Shown: positions 1-5,734, counted from the first letter of the stretch. The stretch: 5,739 bases of DNA from an uncultured Eggerthellaceae bacterium (GCA_910589135.1 CAJUSL010000009.1:31706-37444); one strand, 5' to 3'. A program made the numbers and translations. Notes: a model not told the origin generated them from the letters alone.

Positions 1-927
1 GACCTCGGCGAGGTCGCTTTCGAGCCGCGGCAGCACCACCTGGGTCTCGGGGTCGCCGAAGCGCACGTTGTATTCCACGATCTTGGGGCCCTCGTCGGTC
101 AGCATGAAGCCGCCGTACAGGGTGCCGCGGTAGTCGGGCACGGCCGCGGCCGCCGTCTGCATGATGGCGACCATGGCGTCCATCTCGTCGTCGCGCACGA
201 TTGGCACGGGCGAATAGACCCCCATGCCGCCCGTGTTGGGGCCCGTGTCGCCCTCGTAGGCTCGCTTGTGGTCCTGGGAAGGGGCCATCGGAAAGCTGCG
301 GCCGCCGACGACGAACGACAGCATGGAGCATTCGGGCCCGCGCATGCATTCCTCGACGACCACCTTCGCTCCCGCGCTGCCGAACGCGCCGTCGAAGCAC
401 GCGCGCACGGCGTCCTCGGCGTTTTCCAGCGTGTCGGCCACCACGACGCCCTTGCCCGCCGCCAGGCCGTCGGCCTTGATGACGATGGGCGCGCCCTGCT
501 CGCGCACGTAGGCAAGCGCAGGCTCGGCCTCGGTGAAGCTGGCGTAGGCGGCCGTGGGAATGGCGTTCTCGTCCATGAACTGCTTGGCGAACTCCTTCGA
601 GCCCTCCAGCTGCGCATCGGCCGCGTTCGGCCCGTAGACCGCGATGCCGGCGTCGCGCAAACCGTCGGCCACGCCCGCCACCAGCGGGTTCTCGGGGCCG
701 ATGACCACCAAATCAACGCCGTTTTCCTCGGCGAACGCCTTCACGGCGGCGGCGTCCATGGGGTCGACCGCCACGTTTTCGACGGCGGCGCCGGACGACG
801 CCAGGCGCACCGAAGCCGTCCCGCCGTTGCCGGGGGCCACCCAGGCGGCCTCGACCTTCGGCGACTTGGCGAGCGCCCAGGTTATGGCGTGCTCGCGTCC
901 GCCCGACCCAAGTATGAGTATGCGCAT
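1..927 (-). CDS. purD: Phosphoribosylamine-glycine ligase (GAR synthetase), 3' end cut by window edge
   Basis: PurD catalyses the second step of de novo purine synthesis in the cytoplasm: phosphoribosylamine + glycine + ATP gives GAR. I translated the frame by hand from the ATG at 927 to base 1. It gives 309 residues with no stop, against roughly 420-430 for the family, so about 115 C-terminal residues lie outside. Seen in order: N-terminal GSGGREHA (7-14), PGNGGT (32-37), GPENPLVAG (77-85), QLEGSK, the ATP-grasp motif IKADGLAAGKG (150-160), SQDHKR (217-222), DTGPNTGGMG (227-236), and the metal-binding EYNVRFGDPETQ (285-296; E285 and N287 are the expected metal ligands). No frameshift or missing key residue was found. 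The start is fixed by the MRILILGSGG beginning and by its overlap with purA: TAATG shares one base between the purA TAA and this ATG, which suggests translational coupling. Confidence 0.97.
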   Translation of the reverse strand, partial: MRILILGSGGREHAITWALAKSPKVEAAWVAPGNGGTASVRLASSGAAVENVAVDPMDAAAVKAFAEENGVDLVVIGPENPLVAGVADGLRDAGIAVYGPNAADAQLEGSKEFAKQFMDENAIPTAAYASFTEAEPALAYVREQGAPIVIKADGLAAGKGVVVADTLENAEDAVRACFDGAFGSAGAKVVVEECMRGPECSMLSFVVGGRSFPMAPSQDHKRAYEGDTGPNTGGMGVYSPVPIVRDDEMDAMVAIMQTAAAAVPDYRGTLYGGFMLTDEGPKIVEYNVRFGDPETQVVLPRLESDLAEV

Positions 928-2240
928 TATTCCCACCCTCTCATGATCGTCTGGTCGCGGTCCGCGCCGACGGACACGATGGTGATGGGCACACCGACGA
1001 TCTGTTCCAGGTGCTCGATGTAGGCGCGGGTGTTCTCGGGAAGTTCCTCGTAGGTCTTGCAGCCCGTGATGTCGCAGCCCTTCCAGCCGGGAAGCTCCTC
1101 GTAGATGGGCTTCGCATGGAAGAGAACCGACTGCTGCATGGGGAAGTAGTCGTAGCGCTCTCCCTCGCATTCGTAGGCGACGCACACCTTCACCGTGTCG
1201 AAGGCGGACAGCACGTCCAGCTTGGTCATGGCGATGTCGGTGAGGCCGTTCACCTCGGCGGCGTAGCGCGCGATGACGGCGTCGAACCATCCGCAGCGGC
1301 GCTTGCGCCCCGTGGTCACGCCGAACTCGTGGCCGGCCTCGCACAGCAGCGCGCCGTCCGCGGCCTCCTGGCCGGTGCCGCCGTCCTCGGGGAAGCGCAG
1401 CTCGGTAGGGAACGGACCGCCGCCCACGCGGGTGACGTACGCCTTCGAGATGCCGAGCACGCGGTTGACCACCACGGGCCCCACGCCGGCGCCGGTGCAG
1501 GCGCCGCCCGACGTGCAGCTGGAGGACGTGACGTAGGGGTAGGTGCCGTGGTCGATGTCCAGCAGCGTGCCCTGCGCGCCTTCGAAGAGGATGTTCTTGC
1601 CCTCGGCAAGCGCGGCGTTGAGCATGTGCGCGGTCTCGGCCATGTAGGGCTTCAGAATGCGGGCGTAGGGCAGGTACTCGTCGCAGATTTCCTCGACGGT
1701 GTAGGTCTGCAGGCCGTATATCTTCTGCAGCACCGCGTTCTTCTGCTGCAGGACGGTCTCCAGCTTCAGGCGGAAGATCTTCTCGTCCAGCAGGTCCTGC
1801 ACGCGGATGCCCTTGCGCGCGATCTTGTCCTGGTAGCACGGGCCGATGCCGCGCTTGGTCGTGCCGATCTGGTTGTTGCCGAGGCGCTTCTCCTCGGCGC
1901 CGTCGAGCACCTTGTGGTACGGCATGATGACGTGGGCGTCGCAGCTGATCTTGAGGCGCTCGCAGCTGATGCCCTCGGCCTCGAGCAGCGCCATCTCCTT
2001 CACCAGCACGCCCGGGTCGACGACGACGCCGTTGCCGATGACCGGCACCGCGTTCTCGTACATGACGCCCGAGGGCATGAGATGCAGCGCGAGCTTCGTG
2101 TCGCCGTGGATCACGGTGTGCCCGGCGTTGTTTCCGCCCTGGAAGCGCACGACGTAGTCGAAGTCGCTGGCGATCAGGTCTGTGATCTTGCCCTTACCTT
2201 CGTCGCCCCACTGGGTGCCGACGAGAACTGTCGATGGCAT
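927..2240 (-). CDS. purA: Adenylosuccinate synthetase
   Basis: PurA makes adenylosuccinate from IMP, aspartate and GTP, the first committed step from IMP to AMP, in the cytoplasm. The protein has 437 residues, slightly longer than the usual 425-432. Motifs seen: the P-loop WGDEGKGK (11-18) with catalytic D13; GGNNAGHT (35-42) with catalytic H41; GTTKRGIGP (126-134); FEGAQGTLLDID (219-230); the substrate loop TTGRKRRCGW (309-318); the guanine-binding TKLD (339-342); and a terminal SVGADRDQTI. It contains 12 cysteines (including C242, C248 and C316 beside conserved segments), which is many for this family. The ATG at 2240 puts D13 and H41 at their usual positions. A purine-rich GGAAGGG lies about 6 bases upstream as a modest Shine-Dalgarno. 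The gene follows the small membrane protein after 44 bases and overlaps purD by one base. Adjacency of purA to the replicative helicase gene region is also known in Bacillus. Confidence 0.98.
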   Translation of the reverse strand: MPSTVLVGTQWGDEGKGKITDLIASDFDYVVRFQGGNNAGHTVIHGDTKLALHLMPSGVMYENAVPVIGNGVVVDPGVLVKEMALLEAEGISCERLKISCDAHVIMPYHKVLDGAEEKRLGNNQIGTTKRGIGPCYQDKIARKGIRVQDLLDEKIFRLKLETVLQQKNAVLQKIYGLQTYTVEEICDEYLPYARILKPYMAETAHMLNAALAEGKNILFEGAQGTLLDIDHGTYPYVTSSSCTSGGACTGAGVGPVVVNRVLGISKAYVTRVGGGPFPTELRFPEDGGTGQEAADGALLCEAGHEFGVTTGRKRRCGWFDAVIARYAAEVNGLTDIAMTKLDVLSAFDTVKVCVAYECEGERYDYFPMQQSVLFHAKPIYEELPGWKGCDITGCKTYEELPENTRAYIEHLEQIVGVPITIVSVGADRDQTIMRGWE

Positions 2241-2284
2241 CGGATTCCCTTCCGCTCGCAGTTACGAATGCCTACATTCTAACG
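2241..2284 (-). other. Gap before purA
   Basis: These 44 bases separate the small membrane protein gene from purA. They hold the purA ribosome binding region and a minor inverted repeat (2266-2279, a 5-bp stem with a 4-base loop). The repeat has no U-tract after it and is too small to call a terminator. A TAGAAT hexamer lies at 2276-2281 on the minus strand, but I find no fitting -35 box 16-18 bases upstream, so I do not call a promoter. Read-through from the upstream genes is the simplest source of purA transcript. Confidence 0.5.
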
Positions 2285-2557
2285 TCATTTGAAGGTGCCG
2301 TCCTTGTTGAACGGCGGGTGGAACAGCAAGGTGACGACCGCGGCCGCAAGCACGAGGCCGAAGCCCACCAGCACGACGCCGAGCGCCGTGTACGCAAGCG
2401 AGCCGGTGACGCGCGACTCCATGAACACCGGCACGCCGACGACCAGCAGCAGCGCGCACAGAAACGTGCTCACGGCGATCTTCACGTAGTAGTGGACGCG
2501 CACCTGCCGGCGCTGCTCGACGGGGTCGAGCAGGGACGCGGGCTTCTCGTCCGCCAT
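2285..2557 (-). CDS. Small two-helix membrane protein of unknown function
   Basis: The protein has 90 residues and I do not recognise the family. A short charged N-terminus (residues 1-26, ending in the basic EQRRQVRVHYYVK) is followed by a hydrophobic segment at about 27-46, a short polar turn (47-53, ESRVTGS), a second hydrophobic segment at about 54-79, and a short tail (HPPFNKDGTFK). This looks like a helical hairpin, with both ends probably cytoplasmic by the positive-inside rule. No signal-peptide cleavage site, catalytic motif or metal site is visible. It is likely a real gene: the ATG at 2557 begins 2 bases after the dnaB stop, GGGGAG lies 8 bases upstream inside the end of dnaB, codon use matches the neighbours, and it fills almost all the space between dnaB and purA. 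The tight spacing suggests translational coupling to dnaB. Whether it has anything to do with replication or purine metabolism cannot be told from the sequence. Confidence 0.85.
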   Translation of the reverse strand: MADEKPASLLDPVEQRRQVRVHYYVKIAVSTFLCALLLVVGVPVFMESRVTGSLAYTALGVVLVGFGLVLAAAVVTLLFHPPFNKDGTFK

Positions 2558-2559
2558 CG

Positions 2560-3963
2560 CTAGAACTCCCCGTAGCTTGACGCGTCGAAGAAGTCGCCGA
2601 ACTTGGTGAACTCGGGGTTGAACGACATGGTGATGTCGCGCGTGGGGCCGTTGCGGTGCTTGGCCACGATCAGCGTGGCGGTGCCAAGCTCGGGGCGCCC
2701 CGAGTCCTCAGCCTCGGTCTCGTCCATGGACCGGTCGATGAACATGACGATGTCGGCGTCCTGCTCGATCGAACCCGACTCGCGGAGGTCGGCGAGCATC
2801 GGACGCTTCTTGCCGCGCATCTCGACGGCGCGGTTCAGCTGCGAGAGTGCGATGACGGGCATGTCCATCTCCTTCGCGAGCACCTTCAGGCCTCGCGAGA
2901 TCTCGCCGACTTCGACCGCGCGGTTGCCGTCGCGCCGCATGGTGGGCGGCTGCATCAGCTGCAGGTAGTCGATGACGATGATGCCCTTCCTGTCGGTGCC
3001 CACGATGTGGCGCAGCTCGCGACGCGCCTTCGCGCGCGCCTCCATGATGGAAAGGCCCGGGGTGTCGTCGATGTACATCTCGAGCGCGCTCAGCGTGGCG
3101 GACGCGTCTGCTATCTGGCCCCAGTCGCCTTCCTGCACCTTGCCGCTGCGCAGCTTGCTCAAATTGACGCGCGCCTCGGCGCCGATGATGCGCTGCACCA
3201 GCTGGCCGGCGCTCATCTCCAAGGAGAAGAACGCGACGGCCACGCCCGCCTTGGCGGCGTTCGTGGCGAGGTTGAGCGCGAAGGCCGTCTTGCCGACGCC
3301 CGGGCGGGCCGCAAGGATGACCAAGTCGCCGCCGCGGAAGCCGTGGAACAGCTCGTCCACGTCGCGAAAGCCGGTGGGCACGCCCACGATGGAATCGCCC
3401 TGCGAGGCGATCTTGGACAGCTCGGTGTACGCGTCGTCGACCAGCGAGTCCATCTTCTTGAACGACGAGGACACGCGCTTCTCGGTGACGTTGAACAGCG
3501 TCTGCTCGGCCGAGTCGACCACTTCGTTCAGGTCGTCGGGCGCGTTGTAGGCCAGCGCGTTGATCTCGGCGGCCGCGCGAATGAGCTCGCGCTGGATGGC
3601 GGTGCGCTTCACGATCTCCATGTGATGGCGCCAGTTGGTCAGCGCGAACGTGTTGCCGTGGAGGTCGGCCAGATACGACCGGCCGCCCGACGCCTCCAAG
3701 TCGCCGGAAGCCTGCAGCTTGTCGGCGAGCGAGATCACGTCGGCGCGCAGGCCGTCGCGCACCATGGCGAGGACGTTCTCGTAGATGCGCTGATGCGCCG
3801 TGCGGTAGAACTGCTCGGGTTTCAGGCTGATGGTGATCTCGTAGCAGGCGTCCTCGCTCAGAAGGCAGGACGCCAAGACGGCCTGCTCGGCCTCGATGTC
3901 GCTTGGGAGCTGAATATGCCGCTCGGGCTCGATTGGCGCCGAACTCTGGAACTCGTCGGGCAT
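2560..3963 (-). CDS. dnaB: Replicative DNA helicase DnaB
   Basis: DnaB is the hexameric 5'-3' helicase that unwinds DNA at the replication fork and works with primase (called DnaC in Bacillus). The protein has 467 residues, a normal length. The N-terminal domain starts around LPSDIEAEQAVLAS (19-32) and runs to about 160; a linker follows; the RecA-like ATPase domain starts near TGFRDVDELFHGF (197-209). Seen: Walker A ARPGVGKT (219-226, K225), catalytic glutamate in SLEM (E249), Walker B IIVIDYLQL (328-336, D332), LSQLNR (373-378), ESGSIEQDAD (395-404) and the arginine-finger region KHRNGPT (435-441). There is no intein, which is worth noting because dnaB is a frequent intein host. The ATG at 3963 is supported by AGGAGG 5 bases upstream. 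It sits 64 bases after rplI, the largest gap in the window, and is followed after 2 bases by a small membrane protein gene. Confidence 0.98.
   Translation of the reverse strand: MPDEFQSSAPIEPERHIQLPSDIEAEQAVLASCLLSEDACYEITISLKPEQFYRTAHQRIYENVLAMVRDGLRADVISLADKLQASGDLEASGGRSYLADLHGNTFALTNWRHHMEIVKRTAIQRELIRAAAEINALAYNAPDDLNEVVDSAEQTLFNVTEKRVSSSFKKMDSLVDDAYTELSKIASQGDSIVGVPTGFRDVDELFHGFRGGDLVILAARPGVGKTAFALNLATNAAKAGVAVAFFSLEMSAGQLVQRIIGAEARVNLSKLRSGKVQEGDWGQIADASATLSALEMYIDDTPGLSIMEARAKARRELRHIVGTDRKGIIVIDYLQLMQPPTMRRDGNRAVEVGEISRGLKVLAKEMDMPVIALSQLNRAVEMRGKKRPMLADLRESGSIEQDADIVMFIDRSMDETEAEDSGRPELGTATLIVAKHRNGPTRDITMSFNPEFTKFGDFFDASSYGEF
2566..2571 (-). promoter_or_regulatory. Ribosome binding site of the small membrane protein, inside dnaB
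   Basis: On the minus strand GGGGAG ends 8 bases before the ATG at 2557. It lies within the last codons of dnaB, so ribosomes finishing DnaB pass over and stop beside it. This supports the chosen start and points to coupled translation. Confidence 0.55.
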
Positions 3964-3968
3964 ATTCC

Positions 3969-3974
3969 CCTCCT
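3969..3974 (-). promoter_or_regulatory. Ribosome binding site of dnaB
   Basis: On the minus strand AGGAGG (continuing as AGGAGGGG) ends 5 bases before the dnaB ATG, a strong Shine-Dalgarno. It fixes the start at 3963. It is also complementary to a C-rich stretch about 10 bases upstream, discussed in the findings. Confidence 0.85.
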
Positions 3975-3987
3975 AAACGAATCAGGA

Positions 3988-4011
3988 AGGGGGCGGAAAA
4001 GGCCGCCCCCT
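3988..4011 (-). promoter_or_regulatory. GC-rich stem-loop between rplI and dnaB
   Basis: A perfect inverted repeat: arms 3989-3996 and 4003-4010 (GGGGGCGG against CCGCCCCC) plus one A-U pair at 3988/4011, giving a 9-bp stem with a 6-base loop. In the direction of transcription it lies 16 bases after the rplI stop and 13 bases before the dnaB Shine-Dalgarno. Only two U residues follow it, so it is a poor intrinsic terminator. It may act as a weak attenuator, a transcript-end or RNA-processing/stability element that sets dnaB below the ribosomal protein genes, or an element that keeps the dnaB leader in one fold. The stem is seen directly; its role is inferred. Confidence 0.6.
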
Positions 4012-4027
4012 GCGTTGCAAAGCCTTG

Positions 4028-4660
4028 CTACTCAGCCGCCTCGAGAGCTTCTTCCTGCGCTTCGGCGGAAGGCTCGGCGGTGGCACCCTGAGACGCGGTC
4101 GCGTCGTTCTCGAGAGCCTCGGCGGCCTGCTCGACCTCGGCCTCGATGGCGTCGGCGACGGCCTCGCCGGCAGCATCGGCTGCGGCTTCCTCGGCCTGCT
4201 CCTCGGCGCCCGCGGGCTTCTCGCCTGCGACCACGACGTTGACGGTGGCCTTGATGTCGCGGTAGATGCTGACGTCCACCGGGAACTCGCCGACCATCTT
4301 GATCGGCTTGCCCAGCTCGACGCGGCGCTTGTCGATCTCGATGCCCATGTCGACGATGGCGTCGGCGACCATGGGAGCGGTGACCGAACCGAACAGCTGG
4401 CCCTCTTCACCCACCTGCACGATGACGTTGACGGTCAGGCCGTTCAGCTTCTCGGCGAGCTCGTTCGCGTTGGTGATGCGAACCTCCTCGCGCTTCTCGA
4501 TGTTCTTGCGGCGCTGCTCGAGCTGCTTGAGGTTGCCCAGCGTCGCCTTGACGGCATAGCCCTGCCTGAGCAGGTAGTTGTTCGCAAACCCGCGAGAGAC
4601 GTCGATGACGTCTCCTTCGCCGCCGCGGCCGCGAAGCTCTTTAAGTAGGATGACCTCCAT
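4028..4660 (-). CDS. rplI: Ribosomal protein bL9 with long acidic C-terminal tail
   Basis: bL9 is a large-subunit protein that binds 23S rRNA near the L1 stalk and helps maintain reading frame. Residues 1-146 match the usual two-domain protein: the N-terminal domain MEVILLKELRGRGGEGDVID with FANNYLLRQGYAV (25-37), a long connecting helix around 41-75, and the C-terminal domain ending near KATVNVVVAG (137-146). The family is normally about 150 residues, but this one has 210. The extra 64 residues (147-210, encoded at 4031-4222) contain 24 Ala, 17 Glu, 3 Asp, one Lys and no Arg, so the tail is strongly acidic and probably helical or disordered. The frame runs on without a break, so this is not a frameshift artefact. 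The ATG at 4660 is backed by AGGAGGT, which overlaps the rpsR stop codon 9 bases upstream. Confidence 0.97.
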   Translation of the reverse strand: MEVILLKELRGRGGEGDVIDVSRGFANNYLLRQGYAVKATLGNLKQLEQRRKNIEKREEVRITNANELAEKLNGLTVNVIVQVGEEGQLFGSVTAPMVADAIVDMGIEIDKRRVELGKPIKMVGEFPVDVSIYRDIKATVNVVVAGEKPAGAEEQAEEAAADAAGEAVADAIEAEVEQAAEALENDATASQGATAEPSAEAQEEALEAAE

Positions 4661-4664
4661 TGCG

Positions 4665-4672
4665 ACCTCCTA
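4665..4672 (-). promoter_or_regulatory. rplI ribosome binding site overlapping the rpsR stop codon
   Basis: On the minus strand TAGGAGGT serves twice: its TAG ends rpsR, and AGGAGG is the rplI Shine-Dalgarno, ending 5 bases before the ATG at 4660. A ribosome terminating on rpsR therefore covers the rplI initiation site, which favours coupled, balanced synthesis of bS18 and bL9. Confidence 0.85.
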
Positions 4673-4933
4673 GTGCTTGCGGCGACGATCGCCACGTCCG
4701 CTGACGGCGGGCACGGAGTAGGGAATCAAAGCCATGACTCGGGCCCTCTTGATGGCGTTCGCGATGTCGCGCTGGTGCTGGCAGCATGCGCCGGTCACGC
4801 GGCGCGGCTTGATCTTGCCGCGGTCGGTGGTGTACTTGCGCAGCAGCTGCGTGTCCTTGTAATCGATGAACTCAGCGTCGTCCTTGCAGAACTGGCACTT
4901 CTTATGACGCTGATGCTTCTGGTAATCGGCCAT
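4670..4933 (-). CDS. rpsR: Ribosomal protein bS18, zinc-binding (C+) type
   Basis: bS18 pairs with bS6 on the platform of the 30S subunit. The protein has 87 residues. The core IDYKDTQLLRKYTTDRGKIKPRRVTG (23-48) and RDIANAIKRARVMALIPY (55-72) are typical of the family. C13 and C16 (CQFC) together with C50 and H53 in TGACCQHQR form the CxxC...CxxH set expected of zinc-binding bS18; an additional cysteine, C51, sits beside C50. Many bacteria also keep a cysteine-free paralogue for zinc starvation, but none lies in this window. The N- and C-termini are rich in Lys, Arg and His, as expected for RNA contact. The ATG at 4933 has GAGGT 5 bases upstream. The gene lies 18 bases after ssb and 9 bases before rplI. 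Confidence 0.97.
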   Translation of the reverse strand: MADYQKHQRHKKCQFCKDDAEFIDYKDTQLLRKYTTDRGKIKPRRVTGACCQHQRDIANAIKRARVMALIPYSVPAVSGRGDRRRKH

Positions 4934-4951
4934 TGTGTACCTCTTGCTTTC

Positions 4952-5404
4952 CTAGAACGGTATGTCCTCATCGTAAACGGAAGAGGTCGTGTCGACCACG
5001 GGCGTGGTCGGGGCGCTGTAGGCAGACGAGCCGCCTCCGTGCGATGCGGAGGAGTCGTAGCCGCCCTGGCCCGAGCCGCGCGGGGACGCGAAGTCGAGGT
5101 CGTCGATGATGACCTCGATCTTGCTGCGCTTCTGCCCGTCGCGCTCCCACTGGCTGTAGCGCAGCTTGCCGTCGATCATCACGCGCTGCCCCTTCGAGAG
5201 GTATTGCGAGACGTTCTGGGCGCGGTTGCCGAACATCGTGCAGTCGACGAAGTTGGCATAGTCCTCCCATTCGCCGGTCTGGCTGTTCTTGCGGCGGTCG
5301 TTCACGGCGATTCCCAGCGACATGACCGGCATGCCCGACTGCGTGGTGCGAACCTCGGGGTCGCGCGTGAGGTTGCCGCTTAGTACAACTCGATTGATGC
5401 TCAT
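4952..5404 (-). CDS. ssb: Single-stranded DNA-binding protein
   Basis: SSB coats single-stranded DNA during replication, recombination and repair and recruits partner proteins through its C-terminal tip. The protein has 150 residues. The OB fold covers about 1-106: it begins MSINRVVLSGNLTRDPEVR, carries the aromatic-rich GEWEDYANFVDCTMFG (44-59) with W46, and has GKLRYSQWERDG (79-90) with W86. A low-complexity Gly/Ser/Thr/Pro linker (about 107-143) follows, rather short for the family, and the chain ends in the tip DEDIPF, a conservative variant of the common DDDIPF. The position between rpsF and rpsR is the classic place for the housekeeping ssb, which argues against a plasmid or phage copy. 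The ATG at 5404 has AGAGGA 5 bases upstream. It follows rpsF after 23 bases. Confidence 0.98.
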   Translation of the reverse strand: MSINRVVLSGNLTRDPEVRTTQSGMPVMSLGIAVNDRRKNSQTGEWEDYANFVDCTMFGNRAQNVSQYLSKGQRVMIDGKLRYSQWERDGQKRSKIEVIIDDLDFASPRGSGQGGYDSSASHGGGSSAYSAPTTPVVDTTSSVYDEDIPF

Positions 5405-5427
5405 CTGAATCCTCTTCCTACTCCAAA

Positions 5428-5721
5428 CTAATCCCTGTCTTCGCGGGCGACGACCATGTGGCGCATAACGGCATCGTTGATGCGCAGAACGCGGTCGAGT
5501 TCCGCAATGCTGTCGGAATCGGCATGGAAATCGATGAGAGTGTAGTCGGCGTCAGCCTGGCCGTCGATTTCGTAGGCAAGCTTCTTTCTTCCCCAGTCGT
5601 CGACGTTGTCGATTTCGCCCTTGGCGTCCTTGACAATCGTCTCGATGCGGGTCATGACACCTGCACGAGCATCGTCGTCAGTGTTCGGAGCGACAAAATA
5701 CAGCAGTTCGTAAGCCTTCAT
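5428..5721 (-). CDS. rpsF: Ribosomal protein bS6
   Basis: bS6 forms a dimer with bS18 on the central domain of 16S rRNA. The protein has 97 residues, the usual size. It shows the family pattern: first strand MKAYELLYFVAP, a helix around 15-33, the signature DDWGRKKLAYEIDGQADADYTLIDF (41-65), a second helix around 71-81, and a last strand DAVMRHMVVARED (83-95). The gene is complete and first in the visible operon. In several bacteria the bS6:bS18 complex binds a leader RNA upstream of rpsF and represses the operon; that leader would lie beyond the right edge, so it cannot be tested here. The ATG at 5721 is fixed by a very strong Shine-Dalgarno. The 23-base gap to ssb suggests co-transcription. 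Confidence 0.98.
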   Translation of the reverse strand: MKAYELLYFVAPNTDDDARAGVMTRIETIVKDAKGEIDNVDDWGRKKLAYEIDGQADADYTLIDFHADSDSIAELDRVLRINDAVMRHMVVAREDRD

Positions 5722-5725
5722 CAGC

Positions 5726-5734
5726 TCACCTCCT
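5726..5734 (-). promoter_or_regulatory. Strong ribosome binding site of rpsF
   Basis: On the minus strand AGGAGGTGA is a nine-base perfect match to the usual 3' end of bacterial 16S rRNA. Its AGGAGG core ends 7 bases before the rpsF ATG. Such a long match fits a highly expressed ribosomal protein gene. The window ends 5 bases further upstream, so the promoter and any autoregulatory leader are not visible. Confidence 0.9.

Noticed and set aside
99..716. Minus-strand 205-residue open frame
   Set aside because: It is an out-of-frame reading of purD. The true frame, open from 927 to base 1, carries all PurD motifs; this one is Arg/Ser/Thr/Pro-rich nonsense.
2266..2279. Small inverted repeat GAATG/CATTC before purA as terminator or operator
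   Set aside because: Only 5 pairs, not GC-rich and no U-tract. It is expected by chance at this size.
2276..2304. Possible promoter for purA (TAGAAT hexamer)
   Set aside because: The -10-like hexamer is fair, but the sequences 16-18 bases upstream on the minus strand (around AGGACG) do not resemble a -35 box, and there is no TG extension directly before it.
2560..3963. Intein or mobile insertion in dnaB
   Set aside because: dnaB is a common intein site, but the ATPase domain is continuous through Walker A, Walker B and the arginine-finger region, and the length is normal at 467 residues.
3982..4410. Minus-strand 142-residue open frame inside rplI
   Set aside because: It is a shifted reading of the GC-rich rplI tail and runs into the intergenic stem-loop. 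The composition (Ser, Arg, Pro) is typical of a shadow frame.
268..5383. Long plus-strand open frames opposite every large gene (268-1023, 1011-2282, 2656-4242, 4025-4648, 4673-5383)
   Set aside because: Each is codon-aligned with the minus-strand gene beneath it (same triplet phase), so it can only stop where the real gene uses TTA, CTA or TCA, codons that are rare at this GC content. The products are low-complexity Ala/Arg/Gly/Val/His/Leu sequences with no recognisable domain.
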